This document shows positions 9,683 through 18,324 of a stretch of 64,000 nucleotides of DNA, piece by piece; position 1 is the first letter of the stretch, and the number at the start of each line of letters is the position of its first letter. The stretch is from Brumimicrobium sp035497735 (lineage in GTDB: Bacteria; Bacteroidota; Bacteroidia; Flavobacteriales_D; Crocinitomicaceae): assembly GCA_035497735.1 (NCBI GenBank), contig DATJCX010000058.1, forward strand, positions 62,001-126,000, in the 5' to 3' direction. The position numbers were made by a program, and so were the translations under genes. Below the pieces are notes generated by a model. The model searched no databases. It was not told the origin of the DNA and saw only the letters and a list, made by a program, of their open reading frames with translations.

Positions 9683-10654
9683 ATGAAAAAAATTTTAATT
9701 ATCGGAGCCGGAGGACAAATTGGAACAGAGTTAGTTCTATTGTTACAAGAAAAGTTTGGTAAAGAGGCTGTAATAGCTTCTGACCTTAGAGACGATTGTC
9801 CCTCAGCACTTAAAGGCTCTATCTATCACCAATTAGATGTCCTTAATAAAGAAAGTTTAACCACACTAATCAAAAACGAAAAAGTTACAGATGTATATCT
9901 ATTAGCTGCTCTCCTATCTGCTACAGCTGAGAAAAACCCTGCTTTTGCATGGAAATTAAACATGGATGGACTCTTTAATGTGCTAGATTTAGCCAAAGAA
10001 GGTGTTATCAAGAAAGTATTCTGGCCTAGTTCTATCGCTGTTTTCGGTCCTACAACACCGAGAATAGATACTCCGCAGCATACCGTAAAAGAACCAACAA
10101 CGGTTTATGGTATTTCAAAACAGGCAGGAGAACAATGGTGTGAATACTATTACAACAAATACGGTGTGGATGTTAGAAGCATTCGTTACCCTGGTTTAAT
10201 TTCATACAAATCATTGCCGGGTGGAGGGACAACTGACTATGCAGTAGATATTTTCTACCACGCTAAGCAGAACGGTTCATATACCTCATTCTTAGATGAA
10301 AGCACAGAATTGCCAATGATGTTTATGGAAGACGCTGTTCGCGCAACTGTAGAATTAATGGAAGCCCCAGCAGAAATTATTAAAGTAAGAAATGCTTATA
10401 ACCTAGCTGGAATTAGCTTTACGCCAGATACATTGGCTAAGGAAATTAAAAAGCATATTCCAGAATTTGAAATTAGTTACGCTCCAGACGAACGTCAAAA
10501 AATCGCAAATTCTTGGCCGCAATCAATTGACGACAAGGCTGCCAGAGAAGATTGGGGTTGGCAACACAAGTATAATCTTGAAAAAATGGTGGAAATAATG
10601 TTAGAAAATGTTAATCCTTCACTACTTTTTAAAGAGAATTCACTAACTTCCTAG
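9683..10654 (+). CDS. SDR-type L-threonine 3-dehydrogenase
   Basis: This NAD-dependent enzyme oxidises L-threonine to 2-amino-3-ketobutyrate. It belongs to the extended short-chain (UDP-galactose-epimerase-like) family, not the zinc type. The Rossmann motif GAGGQIG is at residues 8-14. The catalytic pair is Tyr-x-x-x-Lys in YGISKQAGE near residue 144. The subfamily signature PGGGTTDYAVDIF follows, and FMEDAVRATVELM is near residue 215. I start it at the ATG at 9683, not the adjacent GTG at 9680, because MKKILIIGAGG is the usual N-terminus. The product is then 323 residues. It is divergent from hmgA, which places two amino-acid degradation units side by side. Confidence 0.88.
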   Translation: MKKILIIGAGGQIGTELVLLLQEKFGKEAVIASDLRDDCPSALKGSIYHQLDVLNKESLTTLIKNEKVTDVYLLAALLSATAEKNPAFAWKLNMDGLFNVLDLAKEGVIKKVFWPSSIAVFGPTTPRIDTPQHTVKEPTTVYGISKQAGEQWCEYYYNKYGVDVRSIRYPGLISYKSLPGGGTTDYAVDIFYHAKQNGSYTSFLDESTELPMMFMEDAVRATVELMEAPAEIIKVRNAYNLAGISFTPDTLAKEIKKHIPEFEISYAPDERQKIANSWPQSIDDKAAREDWGWQHKYNLEKMVEIMLENVNPSLLFKENSLTS

Positions 10655-10820
10655 TGAATAATCAAAAGAAAATTCACTTTTTACCAAACCTATTCCAAAT
10701 TCATCCGTAAAAAAGATGTGTTTGTATTGTTATTTACTCATTTAGTCAAATAATATTATGAATATTAGTAATAGTGAAAAAAATTGTTTTAATTTGTTAT
10801 GCATTCACAACGCTTTTCTT

Positions 10821-11705
10821 ATGAAGACTTTCGTTACCTTATTTATGCTTCTTGCGCTTACCTTTAATTGGTCATATGCCCACACGGGAAATGATTCGAA
10901 TAAGGGACAAAGTGACCAAGAAAATGAGGTTAACAAGGTTGATTCGGAAGGAAGAAAACAAGGACTTTGGATTTACTTAGGTAAAGATCAACCAGAAAAA
11001 GGATATCCTGAAAATGGAAAAATAGCAGAAGGACCATTTGTCGATGACAGAAAGAATGGACATTGGATTATTTATCACCTTGATGGGAAAACACCAAAAA
11101 CAGAAGGAACATACGAAAACAACAGACCAAATGGATCGTACATTAAATACCATCCAAATGGAAAAATAAAAGAAGTTGGAACTTATAGTAAACGTTTTTA
11201 CATCGATTCATTAAAACGTTACAATGAGTTAGGCGTACTTGTTTACGAAAGTAATTATGACTCAATTGGTAAAGAATCTGGAACGGTAAAGTATTTTTAT
11301 GATAATGGAAATCTTGAGTTTGTATATGAAGCTAAAGATGGAAACCCACATGGAAAAGCAACTCGTTACTGGCCAAATGGCGACATTAAAGAAGAGTTAA
11401 TTTTCGGTCCAGAAGGAAACGTTCTTGAAACTACTGGAGAAATAGAACCAGTTAGTAAAATCGTAGAGGTGAAGAATCCAAAAGCTAAAAGCGCAAAACT
11501 TCCACCTAAGCCAAATAGTCAACCAAACTTTAAGCCGAATGGTTACAACAAAATCTTCAACAAAGACAAAGAACTTTGGATGGAAGGTGACTTCAAAAGT
11601 GGATTATTATACGACGGACGATTGTACGTTTATGATGAAGACGGCTTACTTTTCAAAGTTGAAATCTACAAAGAAGGAAGGTACCACTCTGACGGTCAAC
11701 TATAA
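10821..11705 (+). CDS. secreted YwqK/MORN-variant repeat protein
   Basis: The product has 294 residues and a signal peptide (MKTFVTLFMLLALTFNWSYA). The in-frame upstream ATG at 10758 would bury this signal behind 21 polar residues, so the later ATG is preferred. The body consists of repeats of the form G-x-W-x-x-Y-x-x-D/N-G-x (for example GHWIIYHLDGK, GSYIKYHPNGKIKE, GKATRYWPNGDIKE), about six copies. This is the MORN-variant pattern that databases label YwqK-family antitoxin. That label does not imply a toxin here, and none is encoded nearby. Secretion suggests an envelope role. The function is not known. Confidence 0.7.
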   Translation: MKTFVTLFMLLALTFNWSYAHTGNDSNKGQSDQENEVNKVDSEGRKQGLWIYLGKDQPEKGYPENGKIAEGPFVDDRKNGHWIIYHLDGKTPKTEGTYENNRPNGSYIKYHPNGKIKEVGTYSKRFYIDSLKRYNELGVLVYESNYDSIGKESGTVKYFYDNGNLEFVYEAKDGNPHGKATRYWPNGDIKEELIFGPEGNVLETTGEIEPVSKIVEVKNPKAKSAKLPPKPNSQPNFKPNGYNKIFNKDKELWMEGDFKSGLLYDGRLYVYDEDGLLFKVEIYKEGRYHSDGQL

Positions 11706-11836
11706 TCGATAGAAACTTATCAAGGATTAAAAAGTTAAAACTTCAATTAATTTTGAGGTCAATATAATTGTTAATCACTAATTGTCGATTGTCAATTCAT
11801 AATCCTATCTTTGTTTAAAATCAAAATCCTTATAAT

Positions 11837-12049
11837 ATGATTGTAAAAGACTTTAAAGTATCTGGTATGTGCTGCCCAAACTGCGTAACGCATATTCAAT
11901 CTGCTTTGCAAAAAGTTGGTGAATTTAACGAAATCAATGTACAAGTTGAAAATTCACACGTTTCTTTAAATTTAATGCAAGATATTGAAGACGCTGTGCT
12001 AATAGAGGCTATTAACAATGCGGGACATTACCAAGTTATTATTGACTAG
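11837..12049 (+). CDS. heavy-metal-associated (HMA) domain protein
   Basis: This stand-alone 70-residue ferredoxin-like HMA domain begins with FKVSGMCCPNCVTHIQSAL. The metal-binding Cys residues fall in CCPNC at 13-17, where C14 and C17 match the usual MxCxxC pair. Small proteins of this type bind Cu(I), Zn or Hg and pass it to transporters. No P-type ATPase or regulator is adjacent, so the metal and partner are open. A strong hairpin terminator follows. Confidence 0.8.
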   Translation: MIVKDFKVSGMCCPNCVTHIQSALQKVGEFNEINVQVENSHVSLNLMQDIEDAVLIEAINNAGHYQVIID

Positions 12050-12074
12050 ATATCATCAATAAAACGAACACAAA

Positions 12075-12120
12075 AAAAGAGGATTTCTGAAAACTTTATT
12101 AATTTTAGAAATCCTCTTTT
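12075..12120. terminator. bidirectional hairpin terminator
   Basis: A perfect 14-bp inverted repeat (arms 12075-12088 and 12107-12120, core AGAGGATTTCT) is flanked by A and T runs. It sits between the converging HMA and sirtuin genes and can serve both. Confidence 0.85.
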
Positions 12121-12128
12121 TACATTTA

Positions 12129-12818
12129 TTACTTTTCTTTAATAAGCTTTTCTACAAGCAAAGGCACACCTTCTGAAGCTTTCATGGCTATCACTTCAAA
12201 TGAATTAGGAACATTCAAGGCACTTGGATCGATTAAATAAAACTTAGCGTTAGATGGAGCGTAAGAAATAATTCCTGCAGCAGGATAAACCTGTAAGGAA
12301 GTTCCCACTACAATAACGATATCCGCATCATACATTTGTTCGATGGCTTTATCAAGCATAGGAACAGCTTCGCCAAACCAAACAACATGCGGACGCAGTT
12401 GATAACCATCAGGACATAAGTCACCCATCTTTACCTCCCAATCTTCTTGTAAATAATACGTCTTCTCTTGATTCGGTCCGGAGCTTTTAACCTTATTTAA
12501 TTCTCCATGCAAGTGCAGAACACTGCTGCTTCCAGCACGCTCATGCAAATCATCCACATTTTGAGTAATTACTTCTACATTGTAATACTTTTCTAGTGCT
12601 ACAATAGCATGATGCGCTGCATTTGGCTGAGTTTCGTAACATTGTTTTCTGCGCATATTATAGAATTCGGTAACCAAGGCAGGGTTTTTATCCCATGCTT
12701 CTGGAGTTGCTACTTCTTCTATTTGATACTTCTCCCACAATCCTCCTGAGTCACGAAAGGTTCCCAATCCGGATTCAGCACTAACTCCAGCGCCTGTAAA
12801 TACAATTATTTTTTTCAT
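12129..12818 (-). CDS. cobB: NAD-dependent protein deacylase, sirtuin class III
   Basis: This cytoplasmic Sir2 enzyme has 229 residues and removes acyl groups from lysines using NAD. Visible are the NAD motif GAGVSAESGLGTFRD (residues 9-23), TQNVDDLH (85-92) and the catalytic His 104 in LHLHGEL. Y53 and R56 in the FYNMRR segment are the pair that lets class III sirtuins (SIRT5, CobB) bind succinyl- and malonyl-lysine. Such activity is therefore likely, by inference. The four-Cys zinc site is absent; the region after LHGEL has a single Cys. Zinc-less sirtuins of this size occur in Bacteroidota. It is a single gene sharing a terminator with the HMA gene. Confidence 0.88.
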   Translation of the reverse strand: MKKIIVFTGAGVSAESGLGTFRDSGGLWEKYQIEEVATPEAWDKNPALVTEFYNMRRKQCYETQPNAAHHAIVALEKYYNVEVITQNVDDLHERAGSSSVLHLHGELNKVKSSGPNQEKTYYLQEDWEVKMGDLCPDGYQLRPHVVWFGEAVPMLDKAIEQMYDADIVIVVGTSLQVYPAAGIISYAPSNAKFYLIDPSALNVPNSFEVIAMKASEGVPLLVEKLIKEK

Positions 12819-13200
12819 TGATTATTCTTTGCTAATTAACACCTATAAGTATAAGCATTTTTATTGAATCCTTTAAAAATAAGCATTGCAACGAAAATCA
12901 AAACAAATTGATGGGAAGAACTATCTTAAAATAAGTAAGGGCCTCGACAATTTATAAATATTCATCTTTCCTATCCCTTTAAAAGTAAATAAAACCATCA
13001 AAATAGTACGTACCTATGTATTTGAATAAGAATAACCTAAATATGAACGGCTTCTTAAAGGGTTGACTACCGACTACGCATAACCACGTGAGACCAGGTA
13101 ATAAAAATTTTTTCTTCCTGACTAGGTGAAACCCTAATCGACTTGATTTATTTAGCTATATATTTGCTGAAATAATAATTATAAATTAAAAAAAACAATT
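12819..13200. other. long AT-rich intergenic region upstream of the lipoprotein gene
   Basis: These 382 bases lie between the divergent sirtuin and lipoprotein genes. A TAnnTTTG element at 13159 is the only recognisable signal. No ORF or strong hairpin was seen. Confidence 0.4.
13159..13166 (+). promoter_or_regulatory. -7 promoter element for the beta-helix lipoprotein gene
   Basis: TATATTTG matches TAnnTTTG and lies 34 bases ahead of the ATG at 13201. Confidence 0.45.
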
Positions 13201-14481
13201 ATGAAATTAAATCAACTGTTAATACTAGGACTAGGTGCTATGATGATCATGGCATGTCGTCGTGAAGGATGTACGGATCAAACCGCAAATAATTACGACA
13301 AGAAAGCAAAAAAAGACAACGGAACATGTCAGTATGGGAATGATCCATCAAATCCAGGAGGTGGTGGAGGAACCAATAATCCAGGAGGCGAAACTTTACC
13401 GATTCGTCTTACAGGAACGGAAAACGATATTATAACTATTGTTGACAAATCTTCAAATCCAAACGTTGCTGACTATTATCTTGACGGTGATTGGAATATT
13501 AATGCAGACGTAAAGATTAACCCAGGAGTAAGAATTGAAATGAGACCAGGGGCAAGAATATATGTAAATCCAAATGGATCGTTAGATGCTACAGGTACTG
13601 TTAGTAATAAAATTGAGCTTTTTGGAGCACAAAATGTAAGCGGATATTGGAGAAATATATCATACAACAGTAACAATCCAAATAATAAGCTAATCTATTG
13701 TAACATTTCTAATGGATCTGACAATGGTAGTAGTGATCCAGCTACAATAGTGGTTTCCGACAACAATCAAGTTACAATTAAAAACACTACAATCTCTAAA
13801 GGAAGTGGATTCGGAGTGATGACTAAGGGTGAGAATGCTAAGTTACCTGGGTTTGAGTCAAATTACATAAACTCATTTACTAAAGCACCAATTAGACTAG
13901 GTTCATGGAGTCATACAAATTACCTAGACAACTCAACTATTGTTTCAGACAATGAAATACCATATATCTACATTTACGGAGCTAGTGTAAAAGTAAATAC
14001 TTTTGTTCCTAAAATGAACGTAGCTTATTCTATCAGAGACAATGTGGTTATATATGATTCTCACTTAAAAGTAGAAGCGGGTGTAGAAACTAGAATGGCA
14101 GCCAATACACAGATTTACGTAACAGCCAATGCTTCAATAGAGTTTGATGGAACGGCTTCAAACAGATGTAGTTTTATTGGAGATCTTGACACTCAAACTA
14201 AGGGATTCTGGCACAATATCTTTATACAGAGCAATAATCCAAACAATAGATTTTCACACACAGACATTATTGGTGGACGTACTTTCCATTCTTATGATCC
14301 AGGATTTGTTCGTTTAGATGGGAATGCAAGTTTAGCGATGGATAACTGTCATATTTCCTTATCTCCTTCAATAGCAGTAGGTGGTACCGCTAGTACCGCT
14401 AATAACCCTGGAGCAACTCTTAACAACAACGGAGGTAACTCTTGGAGTGACTGTGATGGTGGTGGTGGATTATTACCGTAA
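13201..14481 (+). CDS. surface lipoprotein with duplicated parallel beta-helix domain
   Basis: The product has 426 residues, and its lipoprotein signal ends at Cys 19 (MIMACRREG). Residues 23-45 carry the CTDQTANNYDKKAKKDNGTC motif, a short Cys-bounded repeat common on Bacteroidota surface proteins. A Gly-rich linker follows. The rest holds two similar halves. Each runs from an Asn-x-Asp-containing turn through a YV(N/T)(P/A)NxS(L/I)(D/E) rung to GxWxNIxxxSNNPNN (first copy near 150-165, second near 335-350). This suggests an internally duplicated right-handed beta-helix. A perfect hairpin terminator follows at once. The ligand is not known. Confidence 0.65.
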   Translation: MKLNQLLILGLGAMMIMACRREGCTDQTANNYDKKAKKDNGTCQYGNDPSNPGGGGGTNNPGGETLPIRLTGTENDIITIVDKSSNPNVADYYLDGDWNINADVKINPGVRIEMRPGARIYVNPNGSLDATGTVSNKIELFGAQNVSGYWRNISYNSNNPNNKLIYCNISNGSDNGSSDPATIVVSDNNQVTIKNTTISKGSGFGVMTKGENAKLPGFESNYINSFTKAPIRLGSWSHTNYLDNSTIVSDNEIPYIYIYGASVKVNTFVPKMNVAYSIRDNVVIYDSHLKVEAGVETRMAANTQIYVTANASIEFDGTASNRCSFIGDLDTQTKGFWHNIFIQSNNPNNRFSHTDIIGGRTFHSYDPGFVRLDGNASLAMDNCHISLSPSIAVGGTASTANNPGATLNNNGGNSWSDCDGGGGLLP

Positions 14482-14498
14482 CTATTAACAATAAATCA

Positions 14499-14548
14499 TT
14501 TAAAGGATTGTATATTTACTTTATTATTTTGATATACAATCCTTTAAA
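14499..14548. terminator. hairpin terminator after the lipoprotein gene
   Basis: A perfect 17-bp inverted repeat, with arms 14499-14515 and 14532-14548, begins 17 bases after the stop codon. The T run is short. Confidence 0.75.
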
Positions 14549-14588
14549 CATTTATATCAGAGCTATATTAATTTAAAAAACAAAAAAA

Positions 14589-15206
14589 ATGAGAAAATTA
14601 CTATTATTATTTTTATGCGTTTCTTTTATGTGGACGTTTAACCCACAAACAGTTAAAGCGCAAGGATTTGAGGCGAAAAAAGTTTATGTTGACTTAGGGA
14701 TTGGATTTCCGCGTTACTCGTACGGAGCAAATCTTTTTGGGATTGGATATTACGGATATGCTTATAATAGTTATAGAACACCTTCATTTAAATTGAGTGT
14801 AAGGTATGGATTTAACGATTTCATAAGTGGTGGACTTTATGCAGGTTATGCCCATAACGGATGGAAAACTACTGATGCAAATGGATTTGAAAGCAATGAT
14901 AGAAGTACCTATATTCCAGTAGGAGTAGGTGCATCATTCCATGTTTGGAGTTTCTTAAACAAAACGCTAGATTTAGGGTTAGGTGCTGAAAACTTAGACC
15001 TATACGTTACCTTGATGACCGGTGCTCAAATAAGAATGTATTCAGAAAAAAGACCAACTTATACTGATGCCTACACAAGAGTTAATCCATTCGTAGGTTC
15101 ATTGGTAGGAGCTCGTTATTTCTTTATAAACAACATTGGAGTGTTCGCAGAATTTGGCTATGGAATGAATTCATATTTAACTGGTGGAATTACCTTCAAA
15201 TTCTAA
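14589..15206 (+). CDS. putative outer-membrane beta-barrel protein
   Basis: The product has 205 residues with a signal peptide ending at VKAQG (about residue 25). The mature part alternates polar and aromatic residues and is rich in Gly and Tyr (FGIGYYGYAYNSY, GGLYAGYAHNG, FGYGMNSYLTGGITFKF). It ends in an aromatic C-terminal strand, the usual mark of a small outer-membrane barrel. No enzyme motif is present. It lies between two terminators and is probably monocistronic. Confidence 0.6.
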   Translation: MRKLLLLFLCVSFMWTFNPQTVKAQGFEAKKVYVDLGIGFPRYSYGANLFGIGYYGYAYNSYRTPSFKLSVRYGFNDFISGGLYAGYAHNGWKTTDANGFESNDRSTYIPVGVGASFHVWSFLNKTLDLGLGAENLDLYVTLMTGAQIRMYSEKRPTYTDAYTRVNPFVGSLVGARYFFINNIGVFAEFGYGMNSYLTGGITFKF

Positions 15207-15270
15207 GAGTATAACTTTTAATTGAAAGAGAAGCAGTCATTTGGACGGTCTCCTTTAAAATATAAATTTT

Positions 15271-15310
15271 AATCAACACCTTTTTTGTAACGGAAAGGGT
15301 GTTGATTTTT
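15271..15310 (+). terminator. hairpin terminator
   Basis: The arm AATCAACACC (15271-15280) pairs with GGTGTTGATT (15298-15307), is extended by T-A pairs, and is followed by a T run. Confidence 0.8.
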
Positions 15311-15348
15311 AAACACAACTATTTATAAAGCCATTCTGAAACAACGAA

Positions 15349-17166
15349 ATGTCGAAACTTAAATCACATATAGTAATCTTCTTTTTATTCCTACTATGCA
15401 GTAGTTTCGGATATGGACAGTTTCATGCTGACTCTTTAAAAATAGCTGAAAATATAAAAATTGTCTTAAGTAAACAGGTGGACAATGAAGACAGTTTAAG
15501 TCTATTATTAAGCAAAGGAATTTCAAAAAAGACACCTGAAACTGATGACTTAGTTCAATATTACCTTGCTTATAATTATTTAATCAAGCGTGACTTCGAA
15601 AAGTTTGAAAATACAATTAAAAGAAATCTAAAGGAAGATGAGCACGTAAATGTAAAAGAAGTCAAATTCCTTAATTTGAAAGCTAGCTATTTAGCTTCTC
15701 AAAAAGACTACCTAAATGCTGTAAGGGTTTTCCTTAAAGTTGCAGCCGCCTATAATAAGTTTGACGATACCTTAAAAGAGGCGACTGTTTATCACAACAT
15801 CGCTAATATCCACCTAGCGCTTGGAGATCATGCACAAGCACATCAATACAGTAGCAGAAGTTTTAATACCTATCGAAAATATCCAGATGACCCAAATTAT
15901 TTATCGATTCTTGGAGTTTTAACAATATGTGAAAACAATATCAATCTACTTGACAGTTCACGTATCCATATTGAAAAAGGGTTGGAATATTTAACTAAAA
16001 CCAAGCATCCAACAGGGGAAATGTTACTTTATTTCGCCAAAGCAGAACTTGAATATCTAAGCAAGAAATACGAAGAAGCTGAGAAGTTTGCGTTAGAAAG
16101 CCTAATTAAAAGCACAAATTATAATGCCTATCAATTTATAAGTATGAACTCAATATTATTGATGAATATTTATAACAAAACAAAGCGTTATCTCGATGCA
16201 CTCACCTATGGAGAAAAAGCCTTAAAGATGTCAGATGCAGCGAACAATTCTTCTATGCACCATGAAATAACAAATGGTTTATCGATTGCATATGCAGGGT
16301 TGTCTGACTATGAAATGGCTTATTATTATAAAAATGAAACAGATTCTTTAAAGTCTATTGATAGAAATAGAAAGAATAAAATAGTAATGGATAGCTTACT
16401 AGTTCGCTATGACGCACTAGAAAATGAAAACATGATACTTAGTCAAAAAGCAGATATCGCAATGAAAGATGTTGCATTGGGTAAACAAGTAAATATCCTT
16501 ATTTCTCTTTGCGTAATTATTATCTTACTACTCGTATTTTACAGAGTACACTTTTCAGTTTTAAAACATAGAGAAGAGCGATTGCTTGTTGAAGCTATTC
16601 AAGAATCGGAGAGCAAACTGAGAAACCGACTATACAGTGAGTTACACGATAGTTTATTAGCAGAATTAACCGTACTTAAATATGAATTAGAGCGAAGGGA
16701 TGATTCTCAAAAAGAATTGGCTATTCTGAAAAAATCACACGATATAACACGTTCTATTGCACATAACCTATCCACCTATCTCATATTTGACAAAGGCCTG
16801 GTAAAGTCAGTTCAAGATATGGTAAGCAACAATGCAAGTGATATCATTACTTTCTATACGAATATCGACGAAAAACTCGAATTAAAACCCAAAGTAACTG
16901 AAATTTTGTATCGAACAATTCAAGAATTAATCCAAAACGCGATAAAACATTCTGGAGGCACAAGAATAAATGTTCAGCTTTTACTCAGAGGATCAAATTT
17001 AAAAATCAGTGTAGAAGACAATGGAAAAGGAATAAGCAATGAAGAGATTACAAATTCAACAGGGATTCGTTCCTTATTTAAGAGAATGGAAATAATCAAT
17101 GCAAACTTAAACTTTGACTATTCGACTGATGCTGGAACAATTGCAATTATAACTTTAAAAGTTTAA
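15349..17166 (+). CDS. TPR-containing sensor histidine kinase (HisKA_3/NarX type)
   Basis: This membrane sensor kinase has 605 residues. A signal peptide (about 1-25) is followed by a helical TPR-like periplasmic region (about 30-350; repeats such as AYLAYNYLIKRDFEKFE and TVYHNIANIHLALGDHAQA). One membrane helix lies at about 379-400, followed by a short coiled coil. The phospho-acceptor His is about residue 433 in ELHDSLLAEL. The ATPase domain has the N-box ELIQNAIKHSGG (about 525-537) and DNGKGI. Kinases of this design control LuxR-type regulators, and one starts 2 bases after this stop codon. The TPRs suggest protein or peptide sensing. The signal is not known. Confidence 0.88.
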   Translation: MSKLKSHIVIFFLFLLCSSFGYGQFHADSLKIAENIKIVLSKQVDNEDSLSLLLSKGISKKTPETDDLVQYYLAYNYLIKRDFEKFENTIKRNLKEDEHVNVKEVKFLNLKASYLASQKDYLNAVRVFLKVAAAYNKFDDTLKEATVYHNIANIHLALGDHAQAHQYSSRSFNTYRKYPDDPNYLSILGVLTICENNINLLDSSRIHIEKGLEYLTKTKHPTGEMLLYFAKAELEYLSKKYEEAEKFALESLIKSTNYNAYQFISMNSILLMNIYNKTKRYLDALTYGEKALKMSDAANNSSMHHEITNGLSIAYAGLSDYEMAYYYKNETDSLKSIDRNRKNKIVMDSLLVRYDALENENMILSQKADIAMKDVALGKQVNILISLCVIIILLLVFYRVHFSVLKHREERLLVEAIQESESKLRNRLYSELHDSLLAELTVLKYELERRDDSQKELAILKKSHDITRSIAHNLSTYLIFDKGLVKSVQDMVSNNASDIITFYTNIDEKLELKPKVTEILYRTIQELIQNAIKHSGGTRINVQLLLRGSNLKISVEDNGKGISNEEITNSTGIRSLFKRMEIINANLNFDYSTDAGTIAIITLKV

Positions 17167-17168
17167 TT

Positions 17169-17798
17169 ATGGAAGAAACGAAACTTAACATTTTGCTTGT
17201 TGATGATCATGAAATATTATTGGAAGGCTTAGAAAATCATATAAAAATGAATTTCCCTAGTGCCAATACTTTTAAAGCTAAAAACATTAGAGAAATATAC
17301 GGACATCTAAATGAAGAGGAAATAGACGTTATTTTACTAGACTTGATTCTAGGTGATGAAGATGCTAGAATGTTTTTACCACAAATAATAAAACTCAGCC
17401 CCAATGTCAAAATTGTTGTGCTCAGCTCCCTTGAAGAAATTACAATTGTAAGGTCATTACTTCAAAATGGTGCACATGGATTTGTAGGAAAGTCTTGTAG
17501 CAGTGAATTTATTACCACCTCAATAAAGGAAGTTCTAAAAGGGAATGAATATGTGAATCCTGAATTGTCAAGTAGAATAGCCCGAATTCAAGAAATAGAG
17601 TCAAAAAGAATTGGCTTATCTGAAAGAGAGGAAGAGGTACTAAAAGGAACCTTAAAGGGACTTACAATTAAAGAAATCGCTGAAGAATTGAATTTATCAT
17701 CAAAAACAGTGGAATATCACAGAAGTAACTTATTTAGCAAATTCGCTGTTCGAAATGCAACAGAACTAGTGAAAAAATCAATTCTATTGGGCTTTTAG
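17169..17798 (+). CDS. NarL/LuxR-family response regulator
   Basis: The receiver domain (residues 1-125) has the acidic pair D12-D13, phospho-acceptor D58 (VILLDLILGD), Ser 86 and Lys 108. The C-terminal LuxR-type helix-turn-helix (about 145-205) reads LSEREEEVLKGTLKGLTIKE and KTVEYHRSNLFSKF. It is the cognate partner of the kinase that ends 2 bases upstream. By family it would dimerise on phosphorylation and activate or repress promoters. The targets are not visible here. Confidence 0.92.
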   Translation: MEETKLNILLVDDHEILLEGLENHIKMNFPSANTFKAKNIREIYGHLNEEEIDVILLDLILGDEDARMFLPQIIKLSPNVKIVVLSSLEEITIVRSLLQNGAHGFVGKSCSSEFITTSIKEVLKGNEYVNPELSSRIARIQEIESKRIGLSEREEEVLKGTLKGLTIKEIAEELNLSSKTVEYHRSNLFSKFAVRNATELVKKSILLGF

Positions 17799-17951
17799 AT
17801 AAGTTCAGCGATAACAATTTTATTGGTAAAACTCATTTTTTTACCTACCCTACCTGCCTTTAACTATTAGCATAAGCGCTAAGCTCACTTCTATTAAAAT
17901 TTCACAAAATCTTAAAATATACTATGAATTTTATTGCGCTTCAAAATCTAC

Positions 17952-17967
17952 ATCGTACTTTTACGAT
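17952..17967. promoter_or_regulatory. probable ArsR operator overlapping the arsR promoter
   Basis: A perfect inverted repeat ATCGTA-CTTT-TACGAT lies 12 bases before the arsR start. It covers the sequence TACTTTTA, a one-mismatch TAnnTTTG -7 box. A bound repressor there would block the promoter, and arsenite binding to ArsR would release it. Confidence 0.65.
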
Positions 17968-17979
17968 ATAGTTATTAAA

Positions 17980-18306
17980 ATGGAAACAACAAAGAACAAA
18001 AGTTTTACAGAAAAGCAATATAATATTGCCTTAATGGCAAAGGCCTTAGGTCACCCAGCTAGAGTTGCTATCATCGAACATTTAATGGAGATTAACGCTT
18101 GTATTGTAAGCGACATCTTGGAAGAAATTCCCTTGGCACAAGCAACAGTTTCGCAACATTTAAAAGTATTAAGAGAGGCTGACTTAATCAAAGGGACTAT
18201 CGAGGGAAACGCAATTTGTTATTGTATCAATGAAAAAACATTTGAAACATTCAATAATTATATTTCAAAAATGAATTTTAACGTCAATAAACAGGAATGC
18301 TGTTAA
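17980..18306 (+). CDS. arsR: ArsR-family metalloid-responsive repressor
   Basis: This winged-helix repressor has 108 residues. The recognition region AQATVSQHLKVLREADLIKG (about 53-72) is typical ArsR/SmtB. Candidate As(III)-binding Cys residues are C41 (at the start of the helix where many ArsR proteins carry their site), C80 and C82, and a terminal C107-C108 pair. It sits 18 bases upstream of arsM, with an inverted-repeat operator over its promoter, so autoregulation of an arsR-arsM operon is the natural reading. A different thiophilic metal as inducer cannot be excluded. Confidence 0.88.
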   Translation: METTKNKSFTEKQYNIALMAKALGHPARVAIIEHLMEINACIVSDILEEIPLAQATVSQHLKVLREADLIKGTIEGNAICYCINEKTFETFNNYISKMNFNVNKQECC

Positions 18307-18324
18307 GAATAAATTTAAAATAAT

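Noticed and set aside
10758..10820. Upstream ATG of the YwqK-like gene
   Set aside because: It would place 21 polar residues before a clear signal peptide.
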